Source: Symploca sp. SIO3C6 (GTDB taxonomy: Bacteria; Cyanobacteriota; Cyanobacteriia; Cyanobacteriales; Coleofasciculaceae). Taken from it: a DNA stretch of 53,606 nucleotides. Position numbers and translations under genes: made by a program. This document shows, one piece after another, positions 17,425 through 25,706 of the stretch. Where the stretch lies: assembly GCA_010692425.1 (NCBI GenBank), contig JAAHHJ010000040.1:1-53606 (forward strand), given 5' to 3'. The number at the start of each line of letters is the position of its first letter. Within the stretch, counting starts at the first letter, position 1. The notes under the pieces were generated by a model. The model was not told the DNA's origin. It saw only the letters and a list, made by a program, of their open reading frames with translations, and ran no database searches.

Positions 17425-18981
17425 ATGCGAAACATGGAAAAAAATTACCCAAAACCGGAGAATACAAAAACAAACACTTACATTGATGAAGTTGATGAAA
17501 GTGAAAGTACTCAACCAAACCTTGACTCAACAGAAGAAAATGAAATTGCTGGCTACAACCCTGACGCTCCACTTCAACTCGACAAACAATACCAAATAGT
17601 CCAAGACCACGAACAACCAAAACCCAAACCTGCCTCAGAACGAGGGACACTTCGAGCTGGTATGGTACTGCTTATAACCGGAGGATTGATGCTGCTGGCA
17701 CTAGGAATCTGGTTCATTATTCAGCCCAAGTCAGTCAAACAAGTAGCAGAAGAACCGACACCTGAGCCAACGCCCCTTATCCCTGAAGAAAAGCCTGATT
17801 TTCGCGCTAAGTTAGCACTCCAAGATCAGCAAAGAAAAAACCAGTCAGAGGTTTCCCCTTCCACCGAACGACCAGAGCCAAAAGAACCAAAAGAACCAGA
17901 AGTTAAACAAATAACACCAAAACCCCCTCCCAGTAGAACAGCTCAAATCTCCTATCCTTCTCCTCCTCCCCCTACGGTAGCGCGACAAGCGCCGCGTCCT
18001 GTTATCGCCACTCCTTCTACCCCTCCTCCAGTTTCTACTCCTCCCCTGCTATCAGAAGTTGAAGAAGTTGAAGAAGTTGACCCTTTTGAACAATGGAATC
18101 AACTTGCAGCACTAGGTCAAACCCGAGGTAAAGCAGATATCGCCCAAACTCAAGCAGAAACTACCAACACAGATAACCCCGCAGATAACCCCAAACCAGC
18201 ACCCCAAGAAATCGCCCTCGTCAATATTGGCTATGAAAATGATTCCCCTAACGGGCTAAGTAGAGGTACAAGAGGAATTTTAAATCGTACAAGGGTTATT
18301 CAAACCACCGATACCAAGCAAGAAATCGCCTTCGGAACCTCGGCTCCCGGTGTAGTTTCCGTTCCCCTCATTTGGGACGAAGGGAGCGGCGAGCAACTCT
18401 ACAATCGCTTTGCTGTCACCCTAACTGCTGATGTTCCTGCCACCGATGGCTCTGCTGCCTTACCAGCTGGGACAGTACTCATTGCCGAAACCCATATAGT
18501 TGGTGAAGGGAATCGCCTAGTACAAGCTAGCGCGATCGCTCTTGTCTATCCTAATCGCCAAGGTGAAATCCAGCAAGAGACAACTCCCCCAGGCACAATT
18601 TTAATTCAGGGCGAAAGCGGAGGACCCCTCATTGCCCAAGGTTACTTTGACCCCGGTCCAGACATTGCTAAGCAAGACTTACTGGTGAGTTTACTCTCAG
18701 GTATCGGACGGGTGGGCGAAGTCTTTACCGAACCCGAGCAAACCTCAACTTTCTTCAGCAGTACCTTCGGCGACTCCTCCAGTTCTACCGTTGTCCAAAG
18801 CCGAGAACCTCAAATTTGGTCAGCTGTCCTCGATGGTTTTTTCACTCCTTTAGCTGAGCGCATGGCAAACCGCTCTGACCAACAGATTGAACAACTATTA
18901 AGTCGTCCTAATATTGCTGTAGTCACCACTGGTAGTCCAGTCTCAATTACTGTCAATGGTTTTGTCAACATCCGCCGCTAA
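17425..18981 (+). CDS. VirB10/TrbI-like core-complex protein
   Basis: This 518-residue protein has a cytoplasmic N-terminus, one membrane helix at about 76-98 (GMVLLITGGLMLLALGIWFI), a long proline-rich linker at about 105-215 with a 'PPPPTVARQAPRP' stretch and an EVEEVEEVD acidic patch, and a C-terminal beta-barrel-like domain from about 300. In that domain 'VPLIWDEGSG', 'ALPAGTVLIAETHIV' and 'GTILIQGESGGPLIAQGYFD' fit VirB10/TrbI. Such proteins span the envelope and form the core channel with VirB7 and VirB9. The start could be at 17425 or at the ATG three codons later. It is followed by a 368-base gap with hairpins. Confidence 0.75.
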   Translation: MRNMEKNYPKPENTKTNTYIDEVDESESTQPNLDSTEENEIAGYNPDAPLQLDKQYQIVQDHEQPKPKPASERGTLRAGMVLLITGGLMLLALGIWFIIQPKSVKQVAEEPTPEPTPLIPEEKPDFRAKLALQDQQRKNQSEVSPSTERPEPKEPKEPEVKQITPKPPPSRTAQISYPSPPPPTVARQAPRPVIATPSTPPPVSTPPLLSEVEEVEEVDPFEQWNQLAALGQTRGKADIAQTQAETTNTDNPADNPKPAPQEIALVNIGYENDSPNGLSRGTRGILNRTRVIQTTDTKQEIAFGTSAPGVVSVPLIWDEGSGEQLYNRFAVTLTADVPATDGSAALPAGTVLIAETHIVGEGNRLVQASAIALVYPNRQGEIQQETTPPGTILIQGESGGPLIAQGYFDPGPDIAKQDLLVSLLSGIGRVGEVFTEPEQTSTFFSSTFGDSSSSTVVQSREPQIWSAVLDGFFTPLAERMANRSDQQIEQLLSRPNIAVVTTGSPVSITVNGFVNIRR

Positions 18982-19349
18982 GAAGGTGTTTGAACAAGAA
19001 GCAGAGGTGCAGGGGGCAGGGGGAATGCCTTCAGAGCCCCTGTCGTGGAACGAAGTGGAACAGGGGTTCGGATCCCCCAATACAAGCCACTTGGCTTGTA
19101 TTCAGGTGGGGTTTTCTGTGCAGGGGTGCAGGGGGCAGGGGGCAAGGGAGAGGGGAAATACAAGGGTCCCCCTGCTCCCAACTCCGGTCCCCCTTTTGCC
19201 TATAAGTGTCCCCCTGCTCCCCCTCTCAGGAACTCCCTTGCCTCTTGATGAAGGGCAAAGGCATTTTTTTTCCTTTTACCTTTTCCCTTTAACCTTTCCC
19301 TGTTCAAGGACTTAGCTTACCAATACTTGTCAAACAAGCTCTAAGGCTC
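18982..19349. other. Gap with hairpins and G-rich/C-rich tracts
   Basis: This stretch has no credible gene. It contains G-rich runs at about 19005-19022 and 19121-19155, and C-rich runs at about 19165-19245 in the reverse sense. There is an imperfect inverted repeat around 19035-19070 (GAGCCCCTGT ... ACAGGGGTTC). The strong hairpin at 19075-19116 is described separately. The region separates the VirB10-like from the VirB9-like gene. Confidence 0.5.
19075..19116 (+). terminator. Strong hairpin, possible terminator or mRNA processing site
   Basis: AATACAAGCC at 19079-19088 pairs perfectly with GGCTTGTATT at 19093-19102 around a 4-base loop (ACTT). Outside it, CCCC before and GGGG after extend the stem with a small bulge, and a TTTT follows. 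It lies between two genes of the same secretion operon, so it may reduce rather than stop transcription. Confidence 0.5.
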
Positions 19350-20222
19350 ATGTCAACTCCCCCTGCCCAAAACCAACTCCGAAAAATAACGCGACTTCCC
19401 AGACTCTCAGGGCTATCTCGCCTCTTGATCAATGCTAGTCCCCTGCTACTGGGCACAGCTTTTGCTGCTGTTAGCAACCCAACCCCAGCTACTGCTCAAC
19501 AACTGGCAATTGGCTATCAAACCATTGGTCGAAACCAGGCGGCGCGAACCGCAATAGATGTTGAAGTTTACTCTGGTCGCGCCACTGCGATAGACTTTTC
19601 CCAAACTGATGAGGTCATTATTTACACTCTAATTGCAGACCCTTCCAGGGTTATTCTCAATACCGATGCTCAATTAGACAGCGGGAACGCTAAAACCTTA
19701 TTTCTTCGACCTATCCAGCCCCTTGATTTTCCCGGAACCACCACCGCCCCTATTACCAATCTCATTATCAAAACCCAAAATCCGGCAGGTGTACAAAGAA
19801 TTTACAACTTTCAAATTGTTCACAAGTTAGCTCCTCTTAGCAGCTTGGGGATTCAGATTGTTCCCTTTACAGCTACAGGTGCAAAGCCAACCTTAAACCT
19901 TGGTGCCAACCGCACCGCCACCCTTGACGAAATCGAGATAGGATTACAAATAGCTATCGGCAAAGGCTATACAGAAGCCGATGACCCAGTTGTCTTTGGG
20001 GTGCGACAGTTTTTAGCCCTAATCCGCAATCAAGAGTTATCCATTGAAGAGGCTGCAACGCAGGCTGGAGTAGAACTGGCGGTTCTTGTCGAACTCGGTA
20101 AAATTGCTAAAGAGAGGTTGGCTTTGGTAGTTAGTGACATTAGCCTCCCCGTCTCTAGACCAGAAACGCTGCCTCTATTGAGAGAATGGTCGAAGATACC
20201 TGTGGAGAAGTTATGCCGGTGA
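19350..20222 (+). CDS. VirB9/TrbG-like exported protein
   Basis: This 290-residue protein has a signal-like N-terminus (ASPLLLGTAFAAVSN, then PTPATAQQ as a likely cleavage region near 49). The mature part has the VirB9-like pattern: 'DVEVYSGRATAIDFSQTDE', 'IYTLIADPSRVIL', 'KTLFLRPIQPLDF' and 'ITNLIIKTQNPAGVQRIYNF', corresponding to the beta-rich CagX/VirB9 domain. Residues 180-260 add a helical region. The extreme C-terminus after about 'LPVSRPETLPLL' may not be original, because the DNA there overlaps a frame that resembles the tail of a TnpB protein. It is the last secretion gene in the window. Confidence 0.6.
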   Translation: MSTPPAQNQLRKITRLPRLSGLSRLLINASPLLLGTAFAAVSNPTPATAQQLAIGYQTIGRNQAARTAIDVEVYSGRATAIDFSQTDEVIIYTLIADPSRVILNTDAQLDSGNAKTLFLRPIQPLDFPGTTTAPITNLIIKTQNPAGVQRIYNFQIVHKLAPLSSLGIQIVPFTATGAKPTLNLGANRTATLDEIEIGLQIAIGKGYTEADDPVVFGVRQFLALIRNQELSIEEAATQAGVELAVLVELGKIAKERLALVVSDISLPVSRPETLPLLREWSKIPVEKLCR

Positions 20223-20278
20223 ACGCCACTTCCCAGCAAGACTCCAGGGAACAGGAATGCCTAATACTAAAGTTGTAG
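20186..20278 (+). mobile_element. Possible TnpB (IS200/IS605) C-terminal remnant
   Basis: A 30-codon frame, offset from the VirB9-like frame, reads MVEDTCGEVMPVNATSQQDS and then REQECLILKL before a stop. Cys-Gly-Glu followed by a polar stretch and an (R/K)-x-Q-E motif near the C-terminus is typical of IS1341/TnpB tails in cyanobacteria. No zinc ribbon or RuvC motif is present here, so at most the last few dozen codons survive. The bases that follow, to about 20400, have no gene. Support is weak. Confidence 0.25.
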
Positions 20279-20436
20279 ATCGTCTGAGGCATAGAACAAA
20301 CCTTGACCCAGGGACTCTGGGGGAAAGAAATAGCCTGTCAAGTCGGTAAGAAAGATGCGATTAAGGGATAGATCACCCGAAAAAAATCGCTCTCCCATAG
20401 GCATGACAGAAGCAATCATAGAGTCGCAAAATAGCA

Positions 20437-22401
20437 TCAAACGATCGTCTCAATTTTTTCAAGTTGCAGGGCAAGGTGAGAAACCAAACAAACATCAAAG
20501 CCTGCACAACAGAAGGGAAGATTTCCTGGTGGGGCTTTGAGAGAAAATTCTAGGTCAAAGTAATTTTTCCAAATTCCGTTTCCTCGCCAACCGACTGTTT
20601 CAGCAAAGCGACTGTAAATTTCTCTGTTATACTTTCCTGGATGGTTGCCCGTATCTATATAAATATTTCTTTGGACGCTAAAACCAAAACGACCTGATGA
20701 ATGCTCTTGCCACAGTTGATCAATAATACCAAGGTCTTGGAGAGGAAAATTTTTAATCGCTGACTCATCTAGCCAACCCTTATCTATTCTGTTAGTAATT
20801 TTTAGCATCAGATATTTAGTTTCCAAGTCGGCTTCTTTCCAGTTTCCTGCTTTCAGAAGCCTATTCAGTCTGTTGTATTGAGAGCTCGGTGGAAAGATAT
20901 CATATTCTGGACTTCTTTGATTACTCTCACACCAATAGCATTCACCATAGGCTTTACTGTACCAGTGGCTACTATAGTTTTCACACTGTACCAAATCATC
21001 AATTGCCACTTGCAAAGCATTTGCCCAATCTATTGCTGTAGGTCGTAATTTTGGGTTGCGATGTCCCTGATTGAAACATTTTAGGAAGCACTCTTTAATT
21101 CGAGGGTGAATGATGTCGATAGGAATAGTGGTTTTTCCCGGTTGAATTAGACTTTTACTAGCATAAGGCCAAAAACATTGACGGATTAAATCATCTATTC
21201 CTGGAGAGTCTCCATCACCCAGCCAATGTCCTTTAAAAGGATGTTCTCGAAATAAAAGATGATAAATAATAACTGCTAGTCTGAAGTTATCATGAGCAGT
21301 ATTTTGGTTATTGCTTGCAAAGTCTTTTCCTAACAGTTCAGGGGGAGTTAAACCTTCCGAACCAACCAAACAGCGATAGATTTCACTAGTATCAGAATTG
21401 CTTATTTGGAAAGAATCCGTATCAATTATTGAAGGTAAAGCTTGCTCGTTAACTAAGATATTTTGTGGCTTCATATCTCCTACCACATAGCCTTCAGCAT
21501 GAAGGGATTGGATAATCAGGGCAAGATTTTTAGCTGTCAGATGAAGGAATTGCCAGTCAATTTGCCACTCTAATTCAAGATTCAGGCGTTTGCGAAGCGT
21601 TGGGTGGTAAACGTTAGTCAGTTTACTTCCTCCAATAAACTGCATTAAAAAGCCTACTACCTTACCCGAACTATCCTCTAATAAGTATTGTGGCCAACTG
21701 AGAGATACATGATTTTTGTGCAAGTGATAAACAGTAGGTTGATGAACTACCATCACCTCTAGCTTGTTCTGGCGTTCAGGTAAATTTTTAATCTGTTCTG
21801 GAGTTTTTTGGTGATAAATTTTTGCCAAATAATTCTGGTTATTTTTCTTTAAAACTTCACCAGTTACTTGCCAAATTTCAGCCTCACCGCTGGTGGTAAT
21901 TAACCGTTCTTTTAAAATATCTCTATTTAAGACAAGCCTGTAGCTATGTTTCTGTTGTACTTTTTCCGGGGTGAGGGCATCAAGAAAGCTAGGGATTTGG
22001 TCTATGATTTCCTCATAATTTTTATGAGGGATCGGTATCTCAACTGAATTAGCTGTTTTTTTTTCTTTTTCTGTCGATTTTATAATCTTTGATTCTTGAG
22101 TAGCTTTAATGTCGGTAAATTTTTTAAAATAACTAACCCCACGGTAACTAAGGTTTATTTTGTTTTTCAGTATCAATGGTTCTTTTAATTGGTGCAATCG
22201 CCAAGGATTTCCGCGATACTTACCAGCTGATGTGCTTTCAGTTACTTGAACGATAGGTGTATTGTATTTATAACTCACTCCTCGGTATGTCAGTTTTATT
22301 TTTTCGTTCTTCTCCTGAGAAGAAAAATAATTTATTCTCCATTTATTAAAAGTATAAATATTAATAATTAATTTGTTTAGTATTTGATTAAATATTCTCA
22401 T
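20437..22401 (-). CDS. Ser/Thr protein kinase with DUF4278-like N-terminus and GUN4 C-terminus
   Basis: This 654-residue kinase is the last gene of a six-gene minus-strand run. Two 'L(T/S)YRGVSY' motifs at about 37-44 and 84-91 match the DUF4278 signature. The kinase domain spans about 155-480: Lys194 in 'YLAKIYH' is the likely ATP lysine, 'VVGDMKPQNIL' contains catalytic Asp309, Lys311 and Asn314, and 'SIIDTDSFQI' with Asp327 replaces the usual DFG. Residues 520-640 form a GUN4 domain (NRLLKAGNWKEADLET, FPLQDLGIIDQLW, GRFGFSVQ). The kinase type matches those found with TerY and PP2C in the TerY-P triad. The gene starts 6 bases after the phosphatase stop. GUN4 is known as a porphyrin-binding fold; its role here is unknown. 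Confidence 0.85.
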   Translation of the reverse strand: MRIFNQILNKLIINIYTFNKWRINYFSSQEKNEKIKLTYRGVSYKYNTPIVQVTESTSAGKYRGNPWRLHQLKEPLILKNKINLSYRGVSYFKKFTDIKATQESKIIKSTEKEKKTANSVEIPIPHKNYEEIIDQIPSFLDALTPEKVQQKHSYRLVLNRDILKERLITTSGEAEIWQVTGEVLKKNNQNYLAKIYHQKTPEQIKNLPERQNKLEVMVVHQPTVYHLHKNHVSLSWPQYLLEDSSGKVVGFLMQFIGGSKLTNVYHPTLRKRLNLELEWQIDWQFLHLTAKNLALIIQSLHAEGYVVGDMKPQNILVNEQALPSIIDTDSFQISNSDTSEIYRCLVGSEGLTPPELLGKDFASNNQNTAHDNFRLAVIIYHLLFREHPFKGHWLGDGDSPGIDDLIRQCFWPYASKSLIQPGKTTIPIDIIHPRIKECFLKCFNQGHRNPKLRPTAIDWANALQVAIDDLVQCENYSSHWYSKAYGECYWCESNQRSPEYDIFPPSSQYNRLNRLLKAGNWKEADLETKYLMLKITNRIDKGWLDESAIKNFPLQDLGIIDQLWQEHSSGRFGFSVQRNIYIDTGNHPGKYNREIYSRFAETVGWRGNGIWKNYFDLEFSLKAPPGNLPFCCAGFDVCLVSHLALQLEKIETIV

Positions 22402-22407
22402 GAAAAC

Positions 22408-23184
22408 TTATAACTGAAGTTTGTAGAAGCATATAAGTAAAGTTTTATCATCATCTGTGCGAGATTGGAGGCGTTTTGAACTGAGAAATTGGCTCAGGTA
22501 TTCTTTATCTTCTTTGGGGTTATTAGTTTGTTCTATATAGGTTTCAAGTGGCTTAAAGAAAGGGGCAAAAGGTAACCAATTACGCAGATTGATGGAAACG
22601 CTTTCTAATCCATCAGTAGAGGCACAAATAAATCGCTGTTTTCCTGGTAATGTATGCACCTGCATTGTTGCTAAGGCATTTCTGGAAGTTATGAAAGTAG
22701 TTTCATTGACAAACTCTCCTTTATCGGGATGAAAGAATAACTGATAAGATGGTTGATCATACAAACGAGTGACGAGAAAACCATCTCCAATTTGCATAGC
22801 AGATATCCAGTCAGGAGTGGCAACAAAGGCGATGAGAGTACAAGCAAATTCATTTAAAGAACATTGTTCTTTAAAAGCTTTTTCTTGGAGGCTAGTTCTA
22901 ACTTTTTGAACTCCCTCATAAAAAGTCTGTTTGGCAATTTTTGCAGTCAACTGATAAGATTGTTGACTGAACTTTTTTTTGAATTTATGCAAATAATCAA
23001 GTATTTCTTTGACAGCTAACTTAGCTCCTTGAGCAGAATATTTGGCACTACCAGCACCATCAGCTACAGCTCCAATAATCAGTTTATCAACAAGACAATA
23101 TTCTCCATAATCTTGGCAAGGTAAGTCATGTCTTTGATGCCAGATACCTGTTGAAGAATGACAAGTTGCTTTCCAAATCATCAA
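22408..23184 (-). CDS. PP2C-type protein phosphatase of the TerY-P triad
   Basis: This 258-residue PPM/PP2C phosphatase hydrolyses phosphoserine and phosphothreonine with two metal ions. Metal-binding motifs visible are 'QDYGEY' and 'GAVADGAGSAKYS' near the N-terminus, 'FICASTDGLES' around 197-207, and 'DDKTLLICF' at the end. 'LNEFACTLIAFV' and 'SAMQIGDGFLV' are also standard. Translation may start at the first or second Met. It lies 13 bases after the vWA gene and 6 bases before the kinase gene, so the three are probably co-transcribed and act as a reversible phosphorylation module. Confidence 0.9.
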   Translation of the reverse strand: MMIWKATCHSSTGIWHQRHDLPCQDYGEYCLVDKLIIGAVADGAGSAKYSAQGAKLAVKEILDYLHKFKKKFSQQSYQLTAKIAKQTFYEGVQKVRTSLQEKAFKEQCSLNEFACTLIAFVATPDWISAMQIGDGFLVTRLYDQPSYQLFFHPDKGEFVNETTFITSRNALATMQVHTLPGKQRFICASTDGLESVSINLRNWLPFAPFFKPLETYIEQTNNPKEDKEYLSQFLSSKRLQSRTDDDKTLLICFYKLQL

Positions 23185-23197
23185 TTTCGCTCACATC

Positions 23198-23866
23198 TTA
23201 ACTAATAATCTTCTCCCAACCGCTAGTGGGAGGAAGTGGTCTTTTGTCTCCTATTTTCCCGGCTGAAACTTGTTTGACCGATGCACTTAGCCATTTAAAC
23301 AGAGATTGAAAATCTAAACCTTTAAGTTGTTTAGGGGAACGTTCAACAGGAGCAATTTCGCTCAAGGTTTCCATATCTGCACCTTGTACTCCAACCGTAA
23401 AGAATAATAATTTGCCATTGGCTTCCGCTTTTCTTAATCTTATCGCTGCTTCTTGCCAAGTATCGGTAGGTGCTCCATCGGTGATTAAAAATATCCAAGG
23501 TCGATAATATTGAATATCATTGTTCCTGTAGGTTTCTTTACGTTCTTCTAATAAATTTAAGGCTTTTTCAATGGCTTGTCCAATGCTCGTTCCTCCCGAT
23601 GCTGTAAGTTTTTCGGGAGTAAACTGCTCGACTGCGATAAAATCCTGAACTACTTTAACCTCACTGTCAAAAGTAATCACTGCTACTTCTACTCTTAAAG
23701 CAGCCAGTTCATCTTCCATGACACTTGCTTTAAATATCTTCACCCCCTGGTTTAATTCAGTAATGGGGTCTCCGTACATGGAACCAGATGTATCTAGCAA
23801 GAGAATAACTGGACAACGGTTTTCAGGATTGTCAATAAATTCTGGTTCTGGTAATCCAACGGGCAT
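23198..23866 (-). CDS. TerY-type von Willebrand factor A protein
   Basis: This 222-residue vWA protein starts at the ATG at 23866, where MPVGLPEPEFIDNPENR matches the usual start of this family, with a GGGAG ribosome site about 8 bases upstream. The longer frame to 23941 would overlap the previous gene by 65 bases. The MIDAS metal site is intact: 'LLLDTSGSM' supplies D-x-S-x-S, and 'FLITDGAPTDTW' supplies the later aspartate. 'TVGVQGADMETLSEIAP' and 'LDFQSLFKWL' are also TerY-like. In TerY-P systems the vWA protein is thought to be the target or scaffold of the kinase and phosphatase. The gene lies 10 bases after the MotB-like gene. Confidence 0.9.
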   Translation of the reverse strand: MPVGLPEPEFIDNPENRCPVILLLDTSGSMYGDPITELNQGVKIFKASVMEDELAALRVEVAVITFDSEVKVVQDFIAVEQFTPEKLTASGGTSIGQAIEKALNLLEERKETYRNNDIQYYRPWIFLITDGAPTDTWQEAAIRLRKAEANGKLLFFTVGVQGADMETLSEIAPVERSPKQLKGLDFQSLFKWLSASVKQVSAGKIGDKRPLPPTSGWEKIIS

Positions 23867-23876
23867 GATTAACTCC

Positions 23877-24509
23877 CTAGTTTTCCTCGTGATAGGTAAA
23901 GCGAATTTCAATTCTGCGCCGACTGGGATTTTCTTTGGCACTAGAAGTGGCTATTGTACCGTCAGTATTATAAAGCTGTGCAGCAGAGTAAGCTCGAAAC
24001 ATTGGTTTGTTGCCCAGTCCCTTTTCTTTAAAAAATTGAATCATTTCTTCTTCTTTTTGAAGGGCTTTAATTATTGCTAATGCTCTCATTAGTCCTAAAT
24101 CAGTATTAGAACCAGCCTTCAGAGAGCCAATCCTTCTATTCTCATTCCCAGCTACTACATTCAATCGCTTATCCAAATTAGAAATTCCCTTAAATTCAAC
24201 TCCATCTGTATGACCGATAACTTCAATGATATTGACTTTATAATTCTTAAAACGCTCCTTTATTTTAGGAACTACTGTATCATGGATAAACTGTTCTAAT
24301 TGAGGTGTTAAATTAGCTTGACCCAATTTAAAAGCATATTTACCTGTATTTTGGATAGTGATGTTAGGAGGGAATTTATGTTTTGTTTTAGCCTCTACAA
24401 GTTCTCCTTGAAGTCTTTGATTTGTCTGCTGGTAAAATATCAATACAACAAAAAATACGAAGGCAATAAACGAGAATATCTCTGCATACTTAAGTTGTTT
24501 AGAGTTCAT
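23877..24509 (-). CDS. MotB/ZorB/OmpA-like membrane protein
   Basis: This 210-residue protein has one N-terminal membrane helix at about 11-27 (IFSFIAFVFFVVLIFYQ) and a C-terminal OmpA/MotB-like peptidoglycan-binding domain. Motifs are 'IIEVIGHTDGVEF' at 94-106, 'DLGLMRALAIIKAL' and the final 'NPSRRRIEIRFTY'. Its start overlaps the upstream MotA-like gene by 4 bases (ATGA), a classic sign of coupled translation. Flagellar MotB and defence ZorB have a membrane aspartate for ion flow. Here only Glu10, at the edge of the helix, could serve. A ZorB-like role is inferred from fold and partner. Confidence 0.75.
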   Translation of the reverse strand: MNSKQLKYAEIFSFIAFVFFVVLIFYQQTNQRLQGELVEAKTKHKFPPNITIQNTGKYAFKLGQANLTPQLEQFIHDTVVPKIKERFKNYKVNIIEVIGHTDGVEFKGISNLDKRLNVVAGNENRRIGSLKAGSNTDLGLMRALAIIKALQKEEEMIQFFKEKGLGNKPMFRAYSAAQLYNTDGTIATSSAKENPSRRRIEIRFTYHEEN

Positions 24510-25492
24510 GCGCTTCTCTTCATTTTTTCTTTAAGAATATATTTGAGCAGTTCTTCTAGTTGCTGAATGAGAGCATCTGTGTTTTTTAGGTAATTAGCAG
24601 TAGTGCGTGCAGCTTCTGCTGTTTCTGACAAATTATCCGCAGTGTTTTGAGCAAATTGCGTTGTATTTGACATAGATTCCGCTACCTTTTGACTTTCAGA
24701 TTGTAAGTCTTCAAAGCTTGTAGATAGAGAGTGAGAGTTTTCCTCAATAACTGAACCAAGCTGATTAAAAACACGAGGAAGCGTAGAATAGGATTGCTCT
24801 TCAATCACCGAATTGAGCTGATTAAAGGTATGGCGAAGAGATTGAGATTCATCTTCTAACATTGAGTTAAATTGATTGAAAGTTACTAAGATTAATTCAT
24901 TGTATTCTCCTATTTGAACAACCAATTTATTGAGTTTGTTATCTAATTCTTGACTATTCTGTTTATAGAAATCAAGAATTTGAGATTGGTGCCCCTGTAA
25001 AATGCTTGTTTGTTTGTTTTTAAATTCTCTGATTTCCTGAGAATAGTTCTTTAAGGCATGTAAGAGATCTAAGTTAGCTTGATCGACTGAATATTTTTCT
25101 TGTTCTGCTATCTCACCACCGAACAACCAACCCATAATACTTGTCAGCAAGGCGCTACCCATAGGAAAAAGCAAATTATGAAGATCCTGGAGATTATCGA
25201 CGTTAATTTGTCTAGTCCCCAATAAACTCATGGCGACTGAAAAGCCAATTAAAGTATGTAGATACCCTGCTGTTTGAATTCGCTCTCCAGCATAAAGTTT
25301 AACCGAGGGTGTTGTAATCTGGTAGCCTAAATAAACTAAAATAGATAGGTGGCATAACCCTTCTATTAACAAAAGCCAAGTTTTTGGGGGTTCAACATAG
25401 ATAATTATACCACCCAATACAATAGCTAGTATCACCCCGCCTATGTAAACAGTGGAAAACCATTTTTCACTTATCTTATCGCTTTTAGTCAT
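24506..25492 (-). CDS. MotA/ZorA-like membrane protein with long cytoplasmic tail
   Basis: This 328-residue protein has four hydrophobic segments at about 13-33, 38-58, 77-95 and 110-126. The last (LFPMGSALLTSIMGWLFGG) resembles the MotA/TolQ/ExbB helix that lines the channel. Residues 130-328 are a long helical tail with three repeated units of the form 'FNQL(N/G)SVIEE' around 203-252, consistent with an extended coiled coil like the intracellular tail of ZorA. The 4-base overlap with the OmpA-like gene supports a MotA/MotB-type complex. It follows the giant SPFH-vWA gene after a 214-base gap. I would not assign it to a named Zorya type. Confidence 0.65.
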   Translation of the reverse strand: MTKSDKISEKWFSTVYIGGVILAIVLGGIIIYVEPPKTWLLLIEGLCHLSILVYLGYQITTPSVKLYAGERIQTAGYLHTLIGFSVAMSLLGTRQINVDNLQDLHNLLFPMGSALLTSIMGWLFGGEIAEQEKYSVDQANLDLLHALKNYSQEIREFKNKQTSILQGHQSQILDFYKQNSQELDNKLNKLVVQIGEYNELILVTFNQFNSMLEDESQSLRHTFNQLNSVIEEQSYSTLPRVFNQLGSVIEENSHSLSTSFEDLQSESQKVAESMSNTTQFAQNTADNLSETAEAARTTANYLKNTDALIQQLEELLKYILKEKMKRSA

Positions 25493-25706
25493 CTCTATTT
25501 TGGGTTGAATTAGTTACAATATTTTCTCTACTGTGAATCAGGTATTAACAAGTTGACATCCTCCAGATGGGAGGGGTGAATATTAGGAGCATTAATCCCT
25601 CAGATAACTTGAGATTAAACAGGATAAGAGACAAGAATACAGACAGTTGAAGACTTGTCTCATCTGAATCATCATTCCTCCTTCCTACTTTTAAATTTCA
25701 TAGTTT
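25493..25706. other. Gap inside the minus-strand operon with a small hairpin
   Basis: The 214 bases between the SPFH-vWA gene and the MotA-like gene contain 'TTGACATCCTCCAGATGG' at 25554-25571, with CCTCC/GGAGG stem arms at 25560-25564 and 25570-25574. The TTGACATCCTCC string is like ends of some IS200/IS605 elements, but no partner end was found. No gene is visible. The gap may hold an internal promoter. Confidence 0.3.

Noticed and set aside
23867-23941. Upstream start of the TerY-like protein
   Set aside because: It would overlap the MotB-like gene by 65 bases. The ATG at 23866 has a good ribosome site and matches the family start.
20437-25492. Complete Zorya type I or II system
   Set aside because: No ZorC, ZorD or ZorE-like gene (helicase or HNH nuclease) is present; only the membrane pair resembles Zorya.
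25554-25574. Terminus of an IS200/IS605 element
   Set aside because: Only a 12-base resemblance and a 5-bp stem are present, with no transposase gene or opposite end nearby.
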